A DNA stretch of 51,901 bases from UMGS1649 sp045604405 (GTDB lineage Bacteria; Bacillota; Clostridia; TANB77; CAG-465). A program made the translations under genes and the position numbers. A model generated the notes under the pieces. That model was not told where the DNA came from. It did no database searches and saw only the letters and a program-made list of their open reading frames with translations. This document shows positions 8,141 through 15,128 of the stretch, one piece after another. Position 1 is the stretch's first letter; the number at the start of each line of letters is the position of its first letter. The stretch covers positions 1 to 51,901 of the forward strand of contig JAZUNZ010000039.1 in NCBI GenBank assembly GCA_045604405.1, written 5' to 3'.

Positions 8141-8482
8141 ATGGAAAGACAAGAACTAGAAAAGATTATTAAGGACAACCAATGTATTGAGGGTGGAACA
8201 AAAGAGGCTTGTATTAAAATTCGGGAAGTATTAAATAATAAGATGAATCCTGGAAATCAATTGCATGCTCCGTTAAGCTGTGTAAGCATTGAAGAATTTA
8301 TAGATTCTGTAAAAGTTTTGCTTGCATTCGCAATTGAACAGCCAGATGTCAAGATATCGCAATACTATTGTGAAAACAACTGTGTGTACGTATATAGTAC
8401 AATATGTCCTGGTGAGGTAAATTGTGGGATTAGCAAAAGCGGAATAAAGCTGTGCCCCTATTATACAACTGAAGACAAGTAA
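8141..8482 (+). CDS. Orphan Cys-rich protein
   Basis: I do not recognise this 113-residue protein. It has eight Cys residues, including CIEGGTKEAC near the N-terminus, CENNC, CPGEVNC and a final CPYY, with no signal peptide and no membrane segment. The even spacing of Cys suggests metal binding or disulfides. It starts after GGGAGAC and is closed by a terminator, so it is a monocistronic unit inserted between spoIVB and the next operon. It is a plausible lineage-specific gene. Confidence 0.6.
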   Translation: MERQELEKIIKDNQCIEGGTKEACIKIREVLNNKMNPGNQLHAPLSCVSIEEFIDSVKVLLAFAIEQPDVKISQYYCENNCVYVYSTICPGEVNCGISKSGIKLCPYYTTEDK

Positions 8483-8490
8483 GAAAATTA

Positions 8491-8515
8491 AGCACTTCAA
8501 ATTGAAGTGCTTTTT
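8491..8515 (+). terminator. Terminator after the Cys-rich orphan
   Basis: 9-bp stem AGCACTTCA/TGAAGTGCT with a 3-nt loop, then TTTT. Confidence 0.8.
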
Positions 8516-8582
8516 CTATGCTTTTTAACAAATTACTTGCTTTTTTTACATTAATTATATAAACTATATTAAGAGGTAGTTT

Positions 8583-8924
8583 ATGAACAAAAGAGGAATG
8601 AGTTTAATTACCCTGTTAATAGTTACATTAGTTCTTTTAATTGTTTTTGCGGTTACTTTAATGACTATAGTAAAAACAACTGTTATACAAGGCCTAGAAA
8701 ATACAAGTGAAAATATGGATTTGCTAAATTTTCAACAGCTAGCAAATATTGCATATGCTAGTGTGTACTTTGAAAATTTACATAATGGAATAAGACGAGA
8801 ATTGACTGTAGAAGAAGTACGAACTCGTATGATAAAAAACGGAACAGATGAAATAGAACTTGAAAAGTATGAAATAAGTATAGAAAATGGAGACGTTTTT
8901 ATAACAGTTAAGGAGGAAGAATGA
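8583..8924 (+). CDS. Prepilin-like protein
   Basis: This 113-residue protein has a type IV prepilin-like start: short basic leader MNKRG, then MSLITLLIVTLVLL and a 20-residue hydrophobic helix. A peptidase such as PilD/ComC could cut after the Gly. The usual Glu at mature position 5 is replaced by Thr, a pattern also seen in the gene at 31657. The rest is a short soluble domain without a recognised family. It overlaps mtnN by four bases (ATGA), so the two are translationally coupled, although no functional link is known. Confidence 0.6.
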   Translation: MNKRGMSLITLLIVTLVLLIVFAVTLMTIVKTTVIQGLENTSENMDLLNFQQLANIAYASVYFENLHNGIRRELTVEEVRTRMIKNGTDEIELEKYEISIENGDVFITVKEEE

Positions 8925-9580
8925 AAATAGCAATAATAGGAGCAATGGATAAAGAAATAGAACGTTATTTGGAATTATATAATCCGGTTAATGTAGACAA
9001 AAAAAGAAAAATATATAAGACTGGAAACATAATAATTGCAGGTAGTGGTATAGGCAAAGTAAACGCTGCAATGATGACACAACATTTAATAGATAAGTAT
9101 AATGTAGATATAATAATTAGTTCGGGATGTGCAGGCAGTTTGTCAAATAACTTAAAAGTATTGGATGTAATTATACCACCGTATGTTACTTATCATGATT
9201 TTTTACCAGAAAGAGTAATGAAGTATAGTGTGCCAGATGAGGGAAATATAAAAGTAGATGAAAATTTGATTAACTTATGTAAAGATGTTATAGATAGTAT
9301 GGACGGTGTTAGTTATGTAGAAACGCCAATTTGTAGTGGAGATTGTTACGTTACAGATGACGGTACTGCTAAAAGTATAGTATCAAGAACAGGTGCTGCG
9401 GTAGTTGACATGGAAAGTGCAGCTATTGCGCATGTGGCAAGAAAAAATGACATTCCGTTTATAACAATAAGAACAATTTCAGATTTTGCAAATGGAAATG
9501 ACGATTTTGAAAAAGTGGCTGCAGACCATTCGAGCGAAATAATATATAAATGTGTAGAAAAATTGTTGACAAAAGCCTAA
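8921..9580 (+). CDS. mtnN: 5'-methylthioadenosine/S-adenosylhomocysteine nucleosidase
   Basis: This enzyme hydrolyses methylthioadenosine and S-adenosylhomocysteine to adenine and the thioribose or ribosylhomocysteine, clearing by-products of methylation and polyamine synthesis. The 219 residues carry the family signatures: IIGAMDKEI at the start (Glu near 12), GSGIGKVNAA, SGCAGSL, the purine and ribose site DMESAAIAHVA (Glu near 170), and RTISDFANG with the catalytic Asp near 190. It is cytosolic. It overlaps the upstream prepilin-like gene and is followed by a combined terminator/promoter. Confidence 0.95.
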   Translation: MKIAIIGAMDKEIERYLELYNPVNVDKKRKIYKTGNIIIAGSGIGKVNAAMMTQHLIDKYNVDIIISSGCAGSLSNNLKVLDVIIPPYVTYHDFLPERVMKYSVPDEGNIKVDENLINLCKDVIDSMDGVSYVETPICSGDCYVTDDGTAKSIVSRTGAAVVDMESAAIAHVARKNDIPFITIRTISDFANGNDDFEKVAADHSSEIIYKCVEKLLTKA

Positions 9581-9594
9581 TACGGTAGTATAAT
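9566..9594 (+). promoter_or_regulatory. Consensus promoter of the ylxM-ffh operon
   Basis: TTGACA (9566-9571), 17-nt spacer, TATAAT (9589-9594): an exact sigma-A consensus lying in the end of mtnN. The predicted start near 9601 rules out the in-frame TTG at 9597 as a start codon of ylxM. Confidence 0.85.
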
Positions 9595-9596
9595 AA

Positions 9597-9633
9597 TTGA
9601 GTAAAGTAAAATTGCTTTACTCAATTATTCTTT
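9597..9633 (+). terminator. Hairpin after mtnN, overlapping the ylxM transcription start
   Basis: 10-bp stem (9597-9606 with 9615-9624) followed by TTATTCTTTT. It fits a terminator of mtnN. The new transcript begins inside its 5' arm and keeps only a weak 6-bp stem. Confidence 0.65.
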
Positions 9634-9647
9634 TAGAGGTGAATGAA

Positions 9648-9959
9648 TTGGAAGATAAAGAAAGAAAAATACTTCTTTATGAAACATATGGTAAAATGTT
9701 AACTCAAAATATGCAAGATGTATTTGAACAATATTATTTTTCAGATTTGTCTTTAAGGGAAATAGCAGCAAACAACGAAGTTTCATTTCAAGCGATAAGA
9801 GATACCTTAAAAAAATCAGAAAAACAGCTTGATGAGATGGAAACAAAAATTGGCATGCTTGCTTTAAAGGAAAAAATAAACGAACTAAATGAATATGTAT
9901 CTAGTCCAAATATGGACAAGGAAGAATTAATAAACAAGATTAATAAGTTAGGAGAATAA
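9648..9959 (+). CDS. ylxM: YlxM/P13-like helix-turn-helix protein
   Basis: This small protein (103 residues) is usually encoded just before ffh and influences SRP function in Firmicutes. The TTG start at 9648 is chosen because GAGGTG lies 7 nt upstream and the longer frame would begin before the transcription start. The protein then starts MEDKERKILLYETYGK. The sigma-70 region-4-like helix-turn-helix is FSDLSLREIAANNEVSFQAIRD, written here only as its span at about residues 27-48. The C-terminal half is a coiled helix. It is 2 nt upstream of ffh. Confidence 0.88.
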   Translation: MEDKERKILLYETYGKMLTQNMQDVFEQYYFSDLSLREIAANNEVSFQAIRDTLKKSEKQLDEMETKIGMLALKEKINELNEYVSSPNMDKEELINKINKLGE

Positions 9960-9961
9960 CT

Positions 9962-11293
9962 ATGTTTGAAAGTCTATCAGACAAACTTCAAAATATAGCA
10001 AGAAAGTTAAAAGGGACAGCAAGAATTACAGAAAAAGATTTAAAAGAAATGTTAAGAGAAGTAAAACTTGCACTTCTTGAAGCAGATGTAAACTACATGG
10101 TAGTAAAACAGTTTATAAAATCTATCGAAGAAAAAGCGTTAGGTGAAGATGTAATGAAATCATTAACGCCTGGCCAACAAGTAGTAAAAATTGTAAAAGA
10201 TGAATTAACTAAAATGCTTGGAGGAACAGATTCCAAGATCAATATATCTTCGAATCCGCCAACAGTAATAATGTTAATAGGTCTTCAAGGTAGTGGTAAA
10301 ACAACACTTGCTGGAAAACTTGCAAACTACTTAAGAAAACAAGGAAGGAAACCACTTTTAGTTGCTTGTGATGTATACAGACCAGCTGCCATAACACAAC
10401 TTAAAACTCTAGGAAATTCACTTTCTATACCAGTATATAGCGAAGAAACAAATAAAGATGTTGTAGATATTACTAAAAATGCATTCAAAGAAGCCAATTC
10501 TAAAATGTGCGATACAGTAATTATAGATACAGCAGGCCGTATACAAATAGATGAAGTTTTGATGGATGAGTTAGTAAGGCTTAAGGCTTATGCTCGACCT
10601 CATGAAATAATGCTTGTAGTAGACAGTATGACAGGACAAGAGGCTGTAAATGTAGCAAGTAGCTTCAATGAAAAAGTAGGAATTGACAGTATTACTTTAA
10701 CAAAGTTAGATTCAGATACTCGTGGTGGTGCGGCACTTTCTGTAAAACAAATTACAGGAAAACCTATAAAATTTGCTTCGGTAGGAGAGAAGCTTAGCGA
10801 TCTTGAGGTATTTCATCCAGATAGAGTAGCATCTAGAATTCTTGGAATGGGCGATGTGTTATCTGTAATAGAACATGCTGAAGAGCTTTATGAGCAAGAA
10901 GAGGCAGAAGACTTAGAAAAAAGAATTAGAAAAAATGAATTTACTCTAGAAGATTATAAAAAGCAAATCAAAAAGATAAAGAAAATGGGAATGAACAAAA
11001 TAATGGCAATGATGCCAGGTGTTCCCGCAGAGCTTAAAAACGCTGAAATTGATGAGAAACAAATAGATAGGGTTGAGGCAATAATAAATTCAATGACAAC
11101 CAAAGAAAGAAAAGATACAAGTATACTTAATGCTTCTAGAAGAAAGAGAATAGCTGAAGGTAGTGGAACTCAAGTTTCAGAAGTAAACAAAGTAGTTAAT
11201 CAATATGAACAAATGAGAAAAGTAATGAAAGATATGTTAAATGGTAAAAATCCACTAGCTGCTTTAAATATGAAGCGCAAGGGTTTTAGATAA
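9962..11293 (+). CDS. ffh: Signal recognition particle protein Ffh (SRP54)
   Basis: Ffh binds signal sequences at the ribosome and, with SRP RNA, delivers nascent membrane proteins to FtsY. The 443 residues show the N domain, then the G domain with GLQGSGKTT near 107-115, DTAGR, and TKLDSDTRGG, and a C-terminal M domain (about 320-430) rich in Met, including KKMGMNKIMAMMPG and an SRP-RNA-binding segment with SRRKRIAEGSG. It is complete. The partner ftsY is in this window at 44754. Confidence 0.98.
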   Translation: MFESLSDKLQNIARKLKGTARITEKDLKEMLREVKLALLEADVNYMVVKQFIKSIEEKALGEDVMKSLTPGQQVVKIVKDELTKMLGGTDSKINISSNPPTVIMLIGLQGSGKTTLAGKLANYLRKQGRKPLLVACDVYRPAAITQLKTLGNSLSIPVYSEETNKDVVDITKNAFKEANSKMCDTVIIDTAGRIQIDEVLMDELVRLKAYARPHEIMLVVDSMTGQEAVNVASSFNEKVGIDSITLTKLDSDTRGGAALSVKQITGKPIKFASVGEKLSDLEVFHPDRVASRILGMGDVLSVIEHAEELYEQEEAEDLEKRIRKNEFTLEDYKKQIKKIKKMGMNKIMAMMPGVPAELKNAEIDEKQIDRVEAIINSMTTKERKDTSILNASRRKRIAEGSGTQVSEVNKVVNQYEQMRKVMKDMLNGKNPLAALNMKRKGFR

Positions 11294-11329
11294 AATAAAA
11301 TTAATATAAATTTTAAGGAGGTGACTTAC

Positions 11330-11581
11330 GTGGTAAAAATAAGATTAAGAAGAGATGGTGCTAAGAAAGCTCCATATTACACAATGGTAGTTGCAGACTC
11401 AAGATATCCAATGGATGGAAGATTTATAGAGAAAGTTGGAACATACAATCCTATGGCTGAACCAAAACAAATAAATCTTGATGCAGACAAAATAAAAGAA
11501 TGGATAAGAAAAGGTGCAAAACCAACAGATACTGCAAAAGCTTTAATCGCAAAAGCAGGAATCGATCTTAAGGAGGTCTAG
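11330..11581 (+). CDS. rpsP: 30S ribosomal protein S16
   Basis: S16 is an early-binding protein of the 30S subunit. The GTG start at 11330 follows an AAGGAGGTGA site by 5 nt; the in-frame GTG at 11321 is part of that site. The resulting protein starts MVKIRLRRDGAKK and is 83 residues, typical for S16. Family motifs PYYTMVVADSRYPMDGRFIE and GTYNP are present. It is followed 2 nt later by khpA. Confidence 0.97.
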   Translation: MVKIRLRRDGAKKAPYYTMVVADSRYPMDGRFIEKVGTYNPMAEPKQINLDADKIKEWIRKGAKPTDTAKALIAKAGIDLKEV

Positions 11582-11583
11582 TC

Positions 11584-11817
11584 ATGTATAAAGATTTAGT
11601 AGAGTATCTTGTAAAATCATTAGTAGATGATACAGAAAAAGTAATGGTAACTGAAGCTGAAACTGATGGAAAAACAGTTATAACAGTTAAGGTGGATAGC
11701 GCAGATATGGGTAGAGTTATTGGTAAAGATGGAAGAATTATAAAATCTATCAGAGAAATAGTTCGTGCTTATAGTGCTAAGAACCATGCAAAAGTTTCTG
11801 TAGATATTGTAGAGTAG
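11584..11817 (+). CDS. khpA: KH-domain RNA-binding protein KhpA
   Basis: This 77-residue protein consists of one KH domain. The GxxG loop is GKDG in RVIGKDGRIIKSIREI near residues 43-58. In Firmicutes KhpA works with KhpB in small-RNA and cell-division or envelope regulation, and the gene is conserved between rpsP and rimM, as here. It is 4 nt upstream of rimM. Confidence 0.95.
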   Translation: MYKDLVEYLVKSLVDDTEKVMVTEAETDGKTVITVKVDSADMGRVIGKDGRIIKSIREIVRAYSAKNHAKVSVDIVE

Positions 11818-11821
11818 GCAT

Positions 11822-12316
11822 ATGGTAGATTTAATAGAATTTGGTAAAATAGTAAGTACTCATGGCCTTAAAGGCGAAGTTAAAGTTTACTCATATACAG
11901 ATAATTCATCAAATATACTTAAGTTAAAAAGAGTATATGTAGATAATATAAAGTATGATGTTCAAAGCATAAAGCCTTTTAAGAATATGTTTATCATGAA
12001 GTTAAAAGGAATAGATATTATTGAAGACACAAAAATACTTATAGACAAAATGTGCTTTAGAGAAATTATTGAAGGCGAGTCTAATGACCAGGACGGTTAT
12101 TTTGTAAGAGATTTAATTGGTCTTGAAGTTATAGATGAAGATGGCAAAATAATTGGAATGCTTAAAGAAGTATTTAATACTGGTGCAAACGATGTATATG
12201 AAGTAGTAATGCCTGATAATAAAGCTATATATCTTCCAGCTATAAAACAAGTAGTAAAGAAGATAGATATTGATTCAAAAACAATGGTTGTAAAAATCAT
12301 GGAGGGATTAATATAA
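11822..12316 (+). CDS. rimM: Ribosome maturation factor RimM
   Basis: RimM assists 30S head assembly, binding S19. The 164 residues contain the N-terminal RimM domain (FGKIVSTHGLKGEVKVYSYTDN) and a C-terminal PRC barrel (YFVRDLIGLEVIDEDGKIIG, then VFNTGANDVYEV and YLPAIKQVVKKID). Length and order are normal. Its stop overlaps the trmD start in TAATG, a translational coupling usual for this operon. Confidence 0.96.
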   Translation: MVDLIEFGKIVSTHGLKGEVKVYSYTDNSSNILKLKRVYVDNIKYDVQSIKPFKNMFIMKLKGIDIIEDTKILIDKMCFREIIEGESNDQDGYFVRDLIGLEVIDEDGKIIGMLKEVFNTGANDVYEVVMPDNKAIYLPAIKQVVKKIDIDSKTMVVKIMEGLI

Positions 12317-13053
12317 TGAAGTTTACTATTATAACTCTTTTTCCAAGTATCATAAGCGAATATATTTCTACTAGTATAATTTCAAAAGCACAAGCTAAGA
12401 ATTTAGTAGAAATAGAAGTAGTAGATTTACGACAATTTGGAAAAGGAGCAAGAAGAAATGTAGATGATACTGTATATGGCGGCGGCGATGGTATGATAAT
12501 AACAGTTGAAGCATTAGACAATGCTTTGGCTAGTATTAATAATATTGACAAGGCGCATATCGTATATTTAAGTCCAAAAGGCAAGGTTTTAAATCAACAA
12601 TTGTCTAAAGGCTACCTAAAACATGAACATATTGTACTTATAGCAGGACATTATGAGGGCATAGATGAAAGAATATTTTCACTGTACAATATAAATGAAT
12701 TGTCTATTGGAGACTATGTTTTAACAGGCGGTGAACTGCCAGCACTTGTGGTATTGGACAGTATCACACGTTTAATACCTGGTGTTATTAAAGAGGGTTC
12801 AACACAAAACGAGAGTTTTGAAGAGCTTCTTTTAGAAGAACCGCAATATACCAAACCGGAAGAATACAAGGGGCTAAAAGTTCCTGGCATACTATTGTCG
12901 GGTAATCATGGAAAGATAGCTGAGTACAGACATGAAGAAAAACTTTACCAAACATTAAATAAACGCCCAGACCTATTTAAAAGATACATAAATGAGAACA
13001 AATTAGACATAAACAAAATTAATGAAATCATAACTAAAAAGGAGGGAAACTAA
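12316..13053 (+). CDS. trmD: tRNA (guanine-N1)-methyltransferase TrmD
   Basis: TrmD methylates G37 next to the anticodon and prevents +1 frameshifting. The 245 residues begin MKFTIITLFPSI, contain DDTVYGGGDGMI, the knot-forming AdoMet site with AGHYEGIDERI and IGDYVLTGGELPALVVLD, and the C-terminal catalytic region with LSGNHGKI. The SPOUT knot is complete. It lies between rimM and rplS as in most Firmicutes. Confidence 0.97.
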   Translation: MKFTIITLFPSIISEYISTSIISKAQAKNLVEIEVVDLRQFGKGARRNVDDTVYGGGDGMIITVEALDNALASINNIDKAHIVYLSPKGKVLNQQLSKGYLKHEHIVLIAGHYEGIDERIFSLYNINELSIGDYVLTGGELPALVVLDSITRLIPGVIKEGSTQNESFEELLLEEPQYTKPEEYKGLKVPGILLSGNHGKIAEYRHEEKLYQTLNKRPDLFKRYINENKLDINKINEIITKKEGN

Positions 13054-13054
13054 A

Positions 13055-13396
13055 ATGGATATAATTAAAGCAATAGAACAAGAACAAATAAAAGAAGATA
13101 TTGCAAACTTCAAAATTGGTGATCAAGTAAAAGTTCACGTTAAAATTAAAGAAGGAAACAGAGAAAGAATACAAGTATTTGAAGGTTTTGTTATAAAACG
13201 TCAAAATGCTGGTTCAAATGAAACATTTACAGTAAGAAAAATATCTTATGGTGTAGGTGTTGAAAGAACTTTCCCAGTTCACTCTAAAACAATAGATAAG
13301 ATTGAAGTTGTAAGAAGTTCTAAGGTTAGACGTGCTAAATTATACTACTTAAGAAGTAGAGTAGGTAAAGCAGCTAAACCAGCTGAAAGCAAATAA
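13055..13396 (+). CDS. rplS: 50S ribosomal protein L19
   Basis: L19 sits at the 30S-50S interface. The 113 residues include FKIGDQVKVHVKIKEGNRER, VFEGFVIKRQ, the motif FTVRKISYGVGVERTFP and a basic C-terminus RRAKLYYLR. A GGAGG site lies 7-11 nt upstream. It ends the operon; the ylqF and rnhB genes often found next are absent and a non-coding island follows. Confidence 0.97.
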   Translation: MDIIKAIEQEQIKEDIANFKIGDQVKVHVKIKEGNRERIQVFEGFVIKRQNAGSNETFTVRKISYGVGVERTFPVHSKTIDKIEVVRSSKVRRAKLYYLRSRVGKAAKPAESK

Positions 13397-13420
13397 TATA
13401 AGTAAAAAGGAGGTTTCAGG

Positions 13421-13483
13421 ATGCCCTGGACTTCTTTTTGTTGTTTTTGTAATAAAAATGTAACGTTTTGGAGGAAACATTGA
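13421..13483 (+). CDS. Possible 20-residue Cys/aromatic-rich small protein
   Basis: An ATG 5 nt after AAGGAGGTTTCAGG opens a frame of 20 codons, MPWTSFCCFCNKNVTFWRKH, with three Cys and two Trp. The Shine-Dalgarno site is as strong as that of the neighbouring ribosomal protein genes. It follows rplS by 24 nt and its stop overlaps the -35 box of the next transcript. It could be a small protein or a leader/attenuator frame. Only the ribosome binding site supports it. Confidence 0.35.
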   Translation: MPWTSFCCFCNKNVTFWRKH

Positions 13484-13508
13484 CATTTAGCTGGTTGTAT
13501 GGTATAAC
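13480..13508 (+). promoter_or_regulatory. Promoter of structured RNA copy 1
   Basis: TTGACA (13480-13485), 17-nt spacer, TATAAC (13503-13508). No gene start follows for more than 500 nt, pointing to a non-coding transcript. Confidence 0.8.
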
Positions 13509-13514
13509 TATTAA

Positions 13515-13956
13515 CGTAATATATACATGATTGATACTAATTATGTGTCAGGTTGTATGTTAGAGTTATGTTTTGAATCGATTGATGCATGTTGCTCAAA
13601 ATAGTCCTTCAGTGGGCGGTTATTTAGTAGTGGCGAGCGAAAAATAATTACTTGAGCATTGAAACTTCAAATTGAACGCTTGATCAGCGCATTAGTAAAA
13701 ACATAGCTTTGATATAAATATTTAGATATGTGAATGTATCCGAAAAGGCATCGCTATCGAAAATAATGGCGCGAAAGTGTGGGTAAATGATTAGCGCCAG
13801 CGGGGGAGACTGCAAAGCCTTAACAAAACTGATATTCTGCCGGCAGAGTTTTAGTTAAGCTCCTCGTAGATGAAGTGGATTCCCAGTCCTGTCTAATAGT
13901 CTATAAAGCGGGAAAAAGAGTGTTATGTCTGTGATTGGCAACACTCTTTTCTTTAT
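13515..13956 (+). ncRNA. Putative structured non-coding RNA, copy 1
   Basis: About 440 nt between a near-consensus promoter and a terminator, with no credible reading frame. It shares with copy 2 (14621-15050), in the same order: GCTTTGATATAAAT (13706-13719); a 28-nt block at 13797-13824 beginning CCAGCGGGG; CCTCGTA (13862-13868); and AGTCTATAAAGC (13898-13909). Stems around them are conserved although their sequence changed: TGGCGC/GCGCCA here against TGGTAA/TTACCA in copy 2, and CTTAAC/GTTAAG against CTAAC/GTTAG. GCTTT and AAAGC can close the core, and AGAC can pair with GTCT as a pseudoknot. The 5' 190 nt are less conserved. It lacks the conserved ends of tmRNA and the hallmark core of RNase P. 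Function unknown. Confidence 0.75.
13915..13956 (+). terminator. Terminator of structured RNA copy 1
   Basis: AGAGTGTT (13917-13924) pairs with AACACTCT (13940-13947), followed by a T-rich run. Confidence 0.75.
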
Positions 13957-13989
13957 GTATAGAAAGAAACAAATGGCTATAGATCTGGA

Positions 13990-14018
13990 TTGACGGATTA
14001 ACATAAATATGGTATAAT
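13990..14018 (+). promoter_or_regulatory. Promoter of the orphan gene at 14072
   Basis: TTGACG (13990-13995), 17-nt spacer, TATAAT (14013-14018). The predicted leader is about 47 nt and includes a small TAGG/CCTA hairpin. Confidence 0.8.
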
Positions 14019-14071
14019 TTATTTGTTCTAGGCAAAAACCTAAAAATAAATATTTGGAGGAATGTTAAAGG

Positions 14072-14485
14072 ATGAAAAAGAATATTATTGCAACACTTCG
14101 GAGTAGAGGACTTGTTAATGTAGCAGCGACTGTAACTAGTATGGGATGGGTGGTAAAAGCAAATTTACCTGTTCCGGCTGATTTGCGTGGTTGCAAGTGT
14201 AGCATCATTTATCATGATATAGTAGCAGAGGCTATGGACGACATAGATTTTAATGTCGATGGATTCGTAACTGAAGACTTTTATATCAATTCGGAAAATG
14301 ATTATGAATTTACTCTTATTCCTGCAACAGAGGAAACTATAAGAAAATTTATGGTGGCTCTCATCAGGACAAAATGTGCGTACGAAAAAGAAGATGCCTT
14401 GGGAGCGTTATTCTATATGACTAATCGCATTAGCGATGATAGCAAAAGAAAATCAGCGAAAGACATTCTGATGAACTTGGATTAA
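14072..14485 (+). CDS. Orphan 137-residue protein between the two structured RNAs
   Basis: I do not recognise this protein. It is soluble, mixed alpha/beta by eye, with MKKNIIATLRSRGLVNVAATVTSMGW at the start (a long segment not quoted in full), an acidic middle (MDDIDFNVDGFVTEDFY) and a helical C-terminus ending in KSAKDILMNLD. It has three Cys and no signal or membrane segment. Codon use is less AT-biased than neighbours, with CGG, CTC, CGC and GCG codons. It has its own promoter and terminator and lies between two copies of a putative structured RNA, so it may have been inserted between them or may bind them. Both ideas are inference. The GGAGGA site is 10 nt before the ATG. Confidence 0.75.
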   Translation: MKKNIIATLRSRGLVNVAATVTSMGWVVKANLPVPADLRGCKCSIIYHDIVAEAMDDIDFNVDGFVTEDFYINSENDYEFTLIPATEETIRKFMVALIRTKCAYEKEDALGALFYMTNRISDDSKRKSAKDILMNLD

Positions 14486-14489
14486 AAAC

Positions 14490-14519
14490 AAAAGCGGCTG
14501 TTATTACAGCCGCTTTTGC
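14490..14519 (+). terminator. Terminator of the orphan gene at 14072
   Basis: Perfect 11-bp stem AAAAGCGGCTG/CAGCCGCTTTT with a 6-nt loop. Confidence 0.9.
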
Positions 14520-14538
14520 TATAATCTAATTAATATAT

Positions 14539-14580
14539 AGTGATTGGTAACGCTCGTTTTTATGTATAAAAAAGAAATAT
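14539..14580 (+). repeat. Degraded copy of the 3' end of structured RNA copy 1
   Basis: This stretch resembles 13930-13970: GTGATTGG, then C/T, AAC, A/G, CTC, a T run, ATGTATA and AAAGAAA in the same order, with a few substitutions and a short gap. It lies after the terminator of the orphan gene and before the promoter of RNA copy 2, and it no longer has the 5' arm of the terminator. Confidence 0.5.
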
Positions 14581-14585
14581 TTTTG

Positions 14586-14614
14586 TTGACTTTTAAAATG
14601 AGGCGTGCTATAAT
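14586..14614 (+). promoter_or_regulatory. Promoter of structured RNA copy 2
   Basis: TTGACT (14586-14591), 17-nt spacer, TATAAT (14609-14614). Confidence 0.8.
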
Positions 14615-14620
14615 AAATCC

Positions 14621-15050
14621 CGCGTCAAATATTATAATGTGCACTGATTATGTGCTATGGTAACGGTATTAGGGCAATTTTGTGGGGTACGAATAAGCTA
14701 ATCACTAGCGGGTTTAACATATTATTATGATGGTTTCATAGCCACCTGAACGTGTGAACGTGCCTTGTAAAACACAAATTGCTTTGATATAAATCAATAC
14801 CTCTAGTACTGACATGATTTAAAAGAAAGATCGGTTGTCAACCTTTTATATCAAGTGGGTGCTATGTAGCAATGGTAAAAATTTATTTTACCAGCGGGGA
14901 AGACCGCAAAACGCTAACTATATATTCAAGCTAAGCTAGCAGCTTGTTTACGAATAACGTTAGGGCCTCGTAAAAGAAAGTTAATACTTTCGCACAGTCT
15001 ATAAAGCAAGAAAGAATGATTCACAGAAGTGGTATCATTCTTTCTTTTGT
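14621..15050 (+). ncRNA. Putative structured non-coding RNA, copy 2
   Basis: About 430 nt between its own promoter and terminator, without a credible reading frame. It shares with copy 1 the blocks GCTTTGATATAAAT (14781-14794), the 28-nt block at 14891-14918 (23 of 28 identical, same length), CCTCGTA (14966-14972) and AGTCTATAAAGC (14996-15007). Around these, stems are preserved by compensating changes: TGGTAAAA/TTTTACCA directly before the 28-nt block, GCGG/CCGC inside it (GCGG/CTGC in copy 1), CTAAC/GTTAG, and GAAAGT/ACTTTC. A 5' domain can be closed by CCCGC (14619-14623) with GCGGG (14708-14712). The core between GCTTT and AAAGC is about 227 nt, against 204 in copy 1. Confidence 0.75.
15009..15050 (+). 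terminator. Terminator of structured RNA copy 2
   Basis: Perfect 12-bp stem (15009-15020 with 15034-15045), then TTTGTTTG. Confidence 0.85.
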
Positions 15051-15128
15051 TTGCTTCTTAAGGCGACTATAACATTGCAAAATGCGACAAATTGTGCTAA
15101 ACTATAACCGTTAAATAGGGAGATAAAA

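Noticed and set aside
9597..9647. Extended N-terminus of YlxM from a TTG at 9597
   Set aside because: The stretch is a terminator hairpin at or before the transcription start; the YlxM family begins at the residue encoded from 9648.
13515..15050. tmRNA, RNase P RNA or SRP RNA
   Set aside because: No tRNA-like 3' end and no recognisable catalytic or Alu-domain core; two diverged tandem copies would also be unusual for these RNAs.
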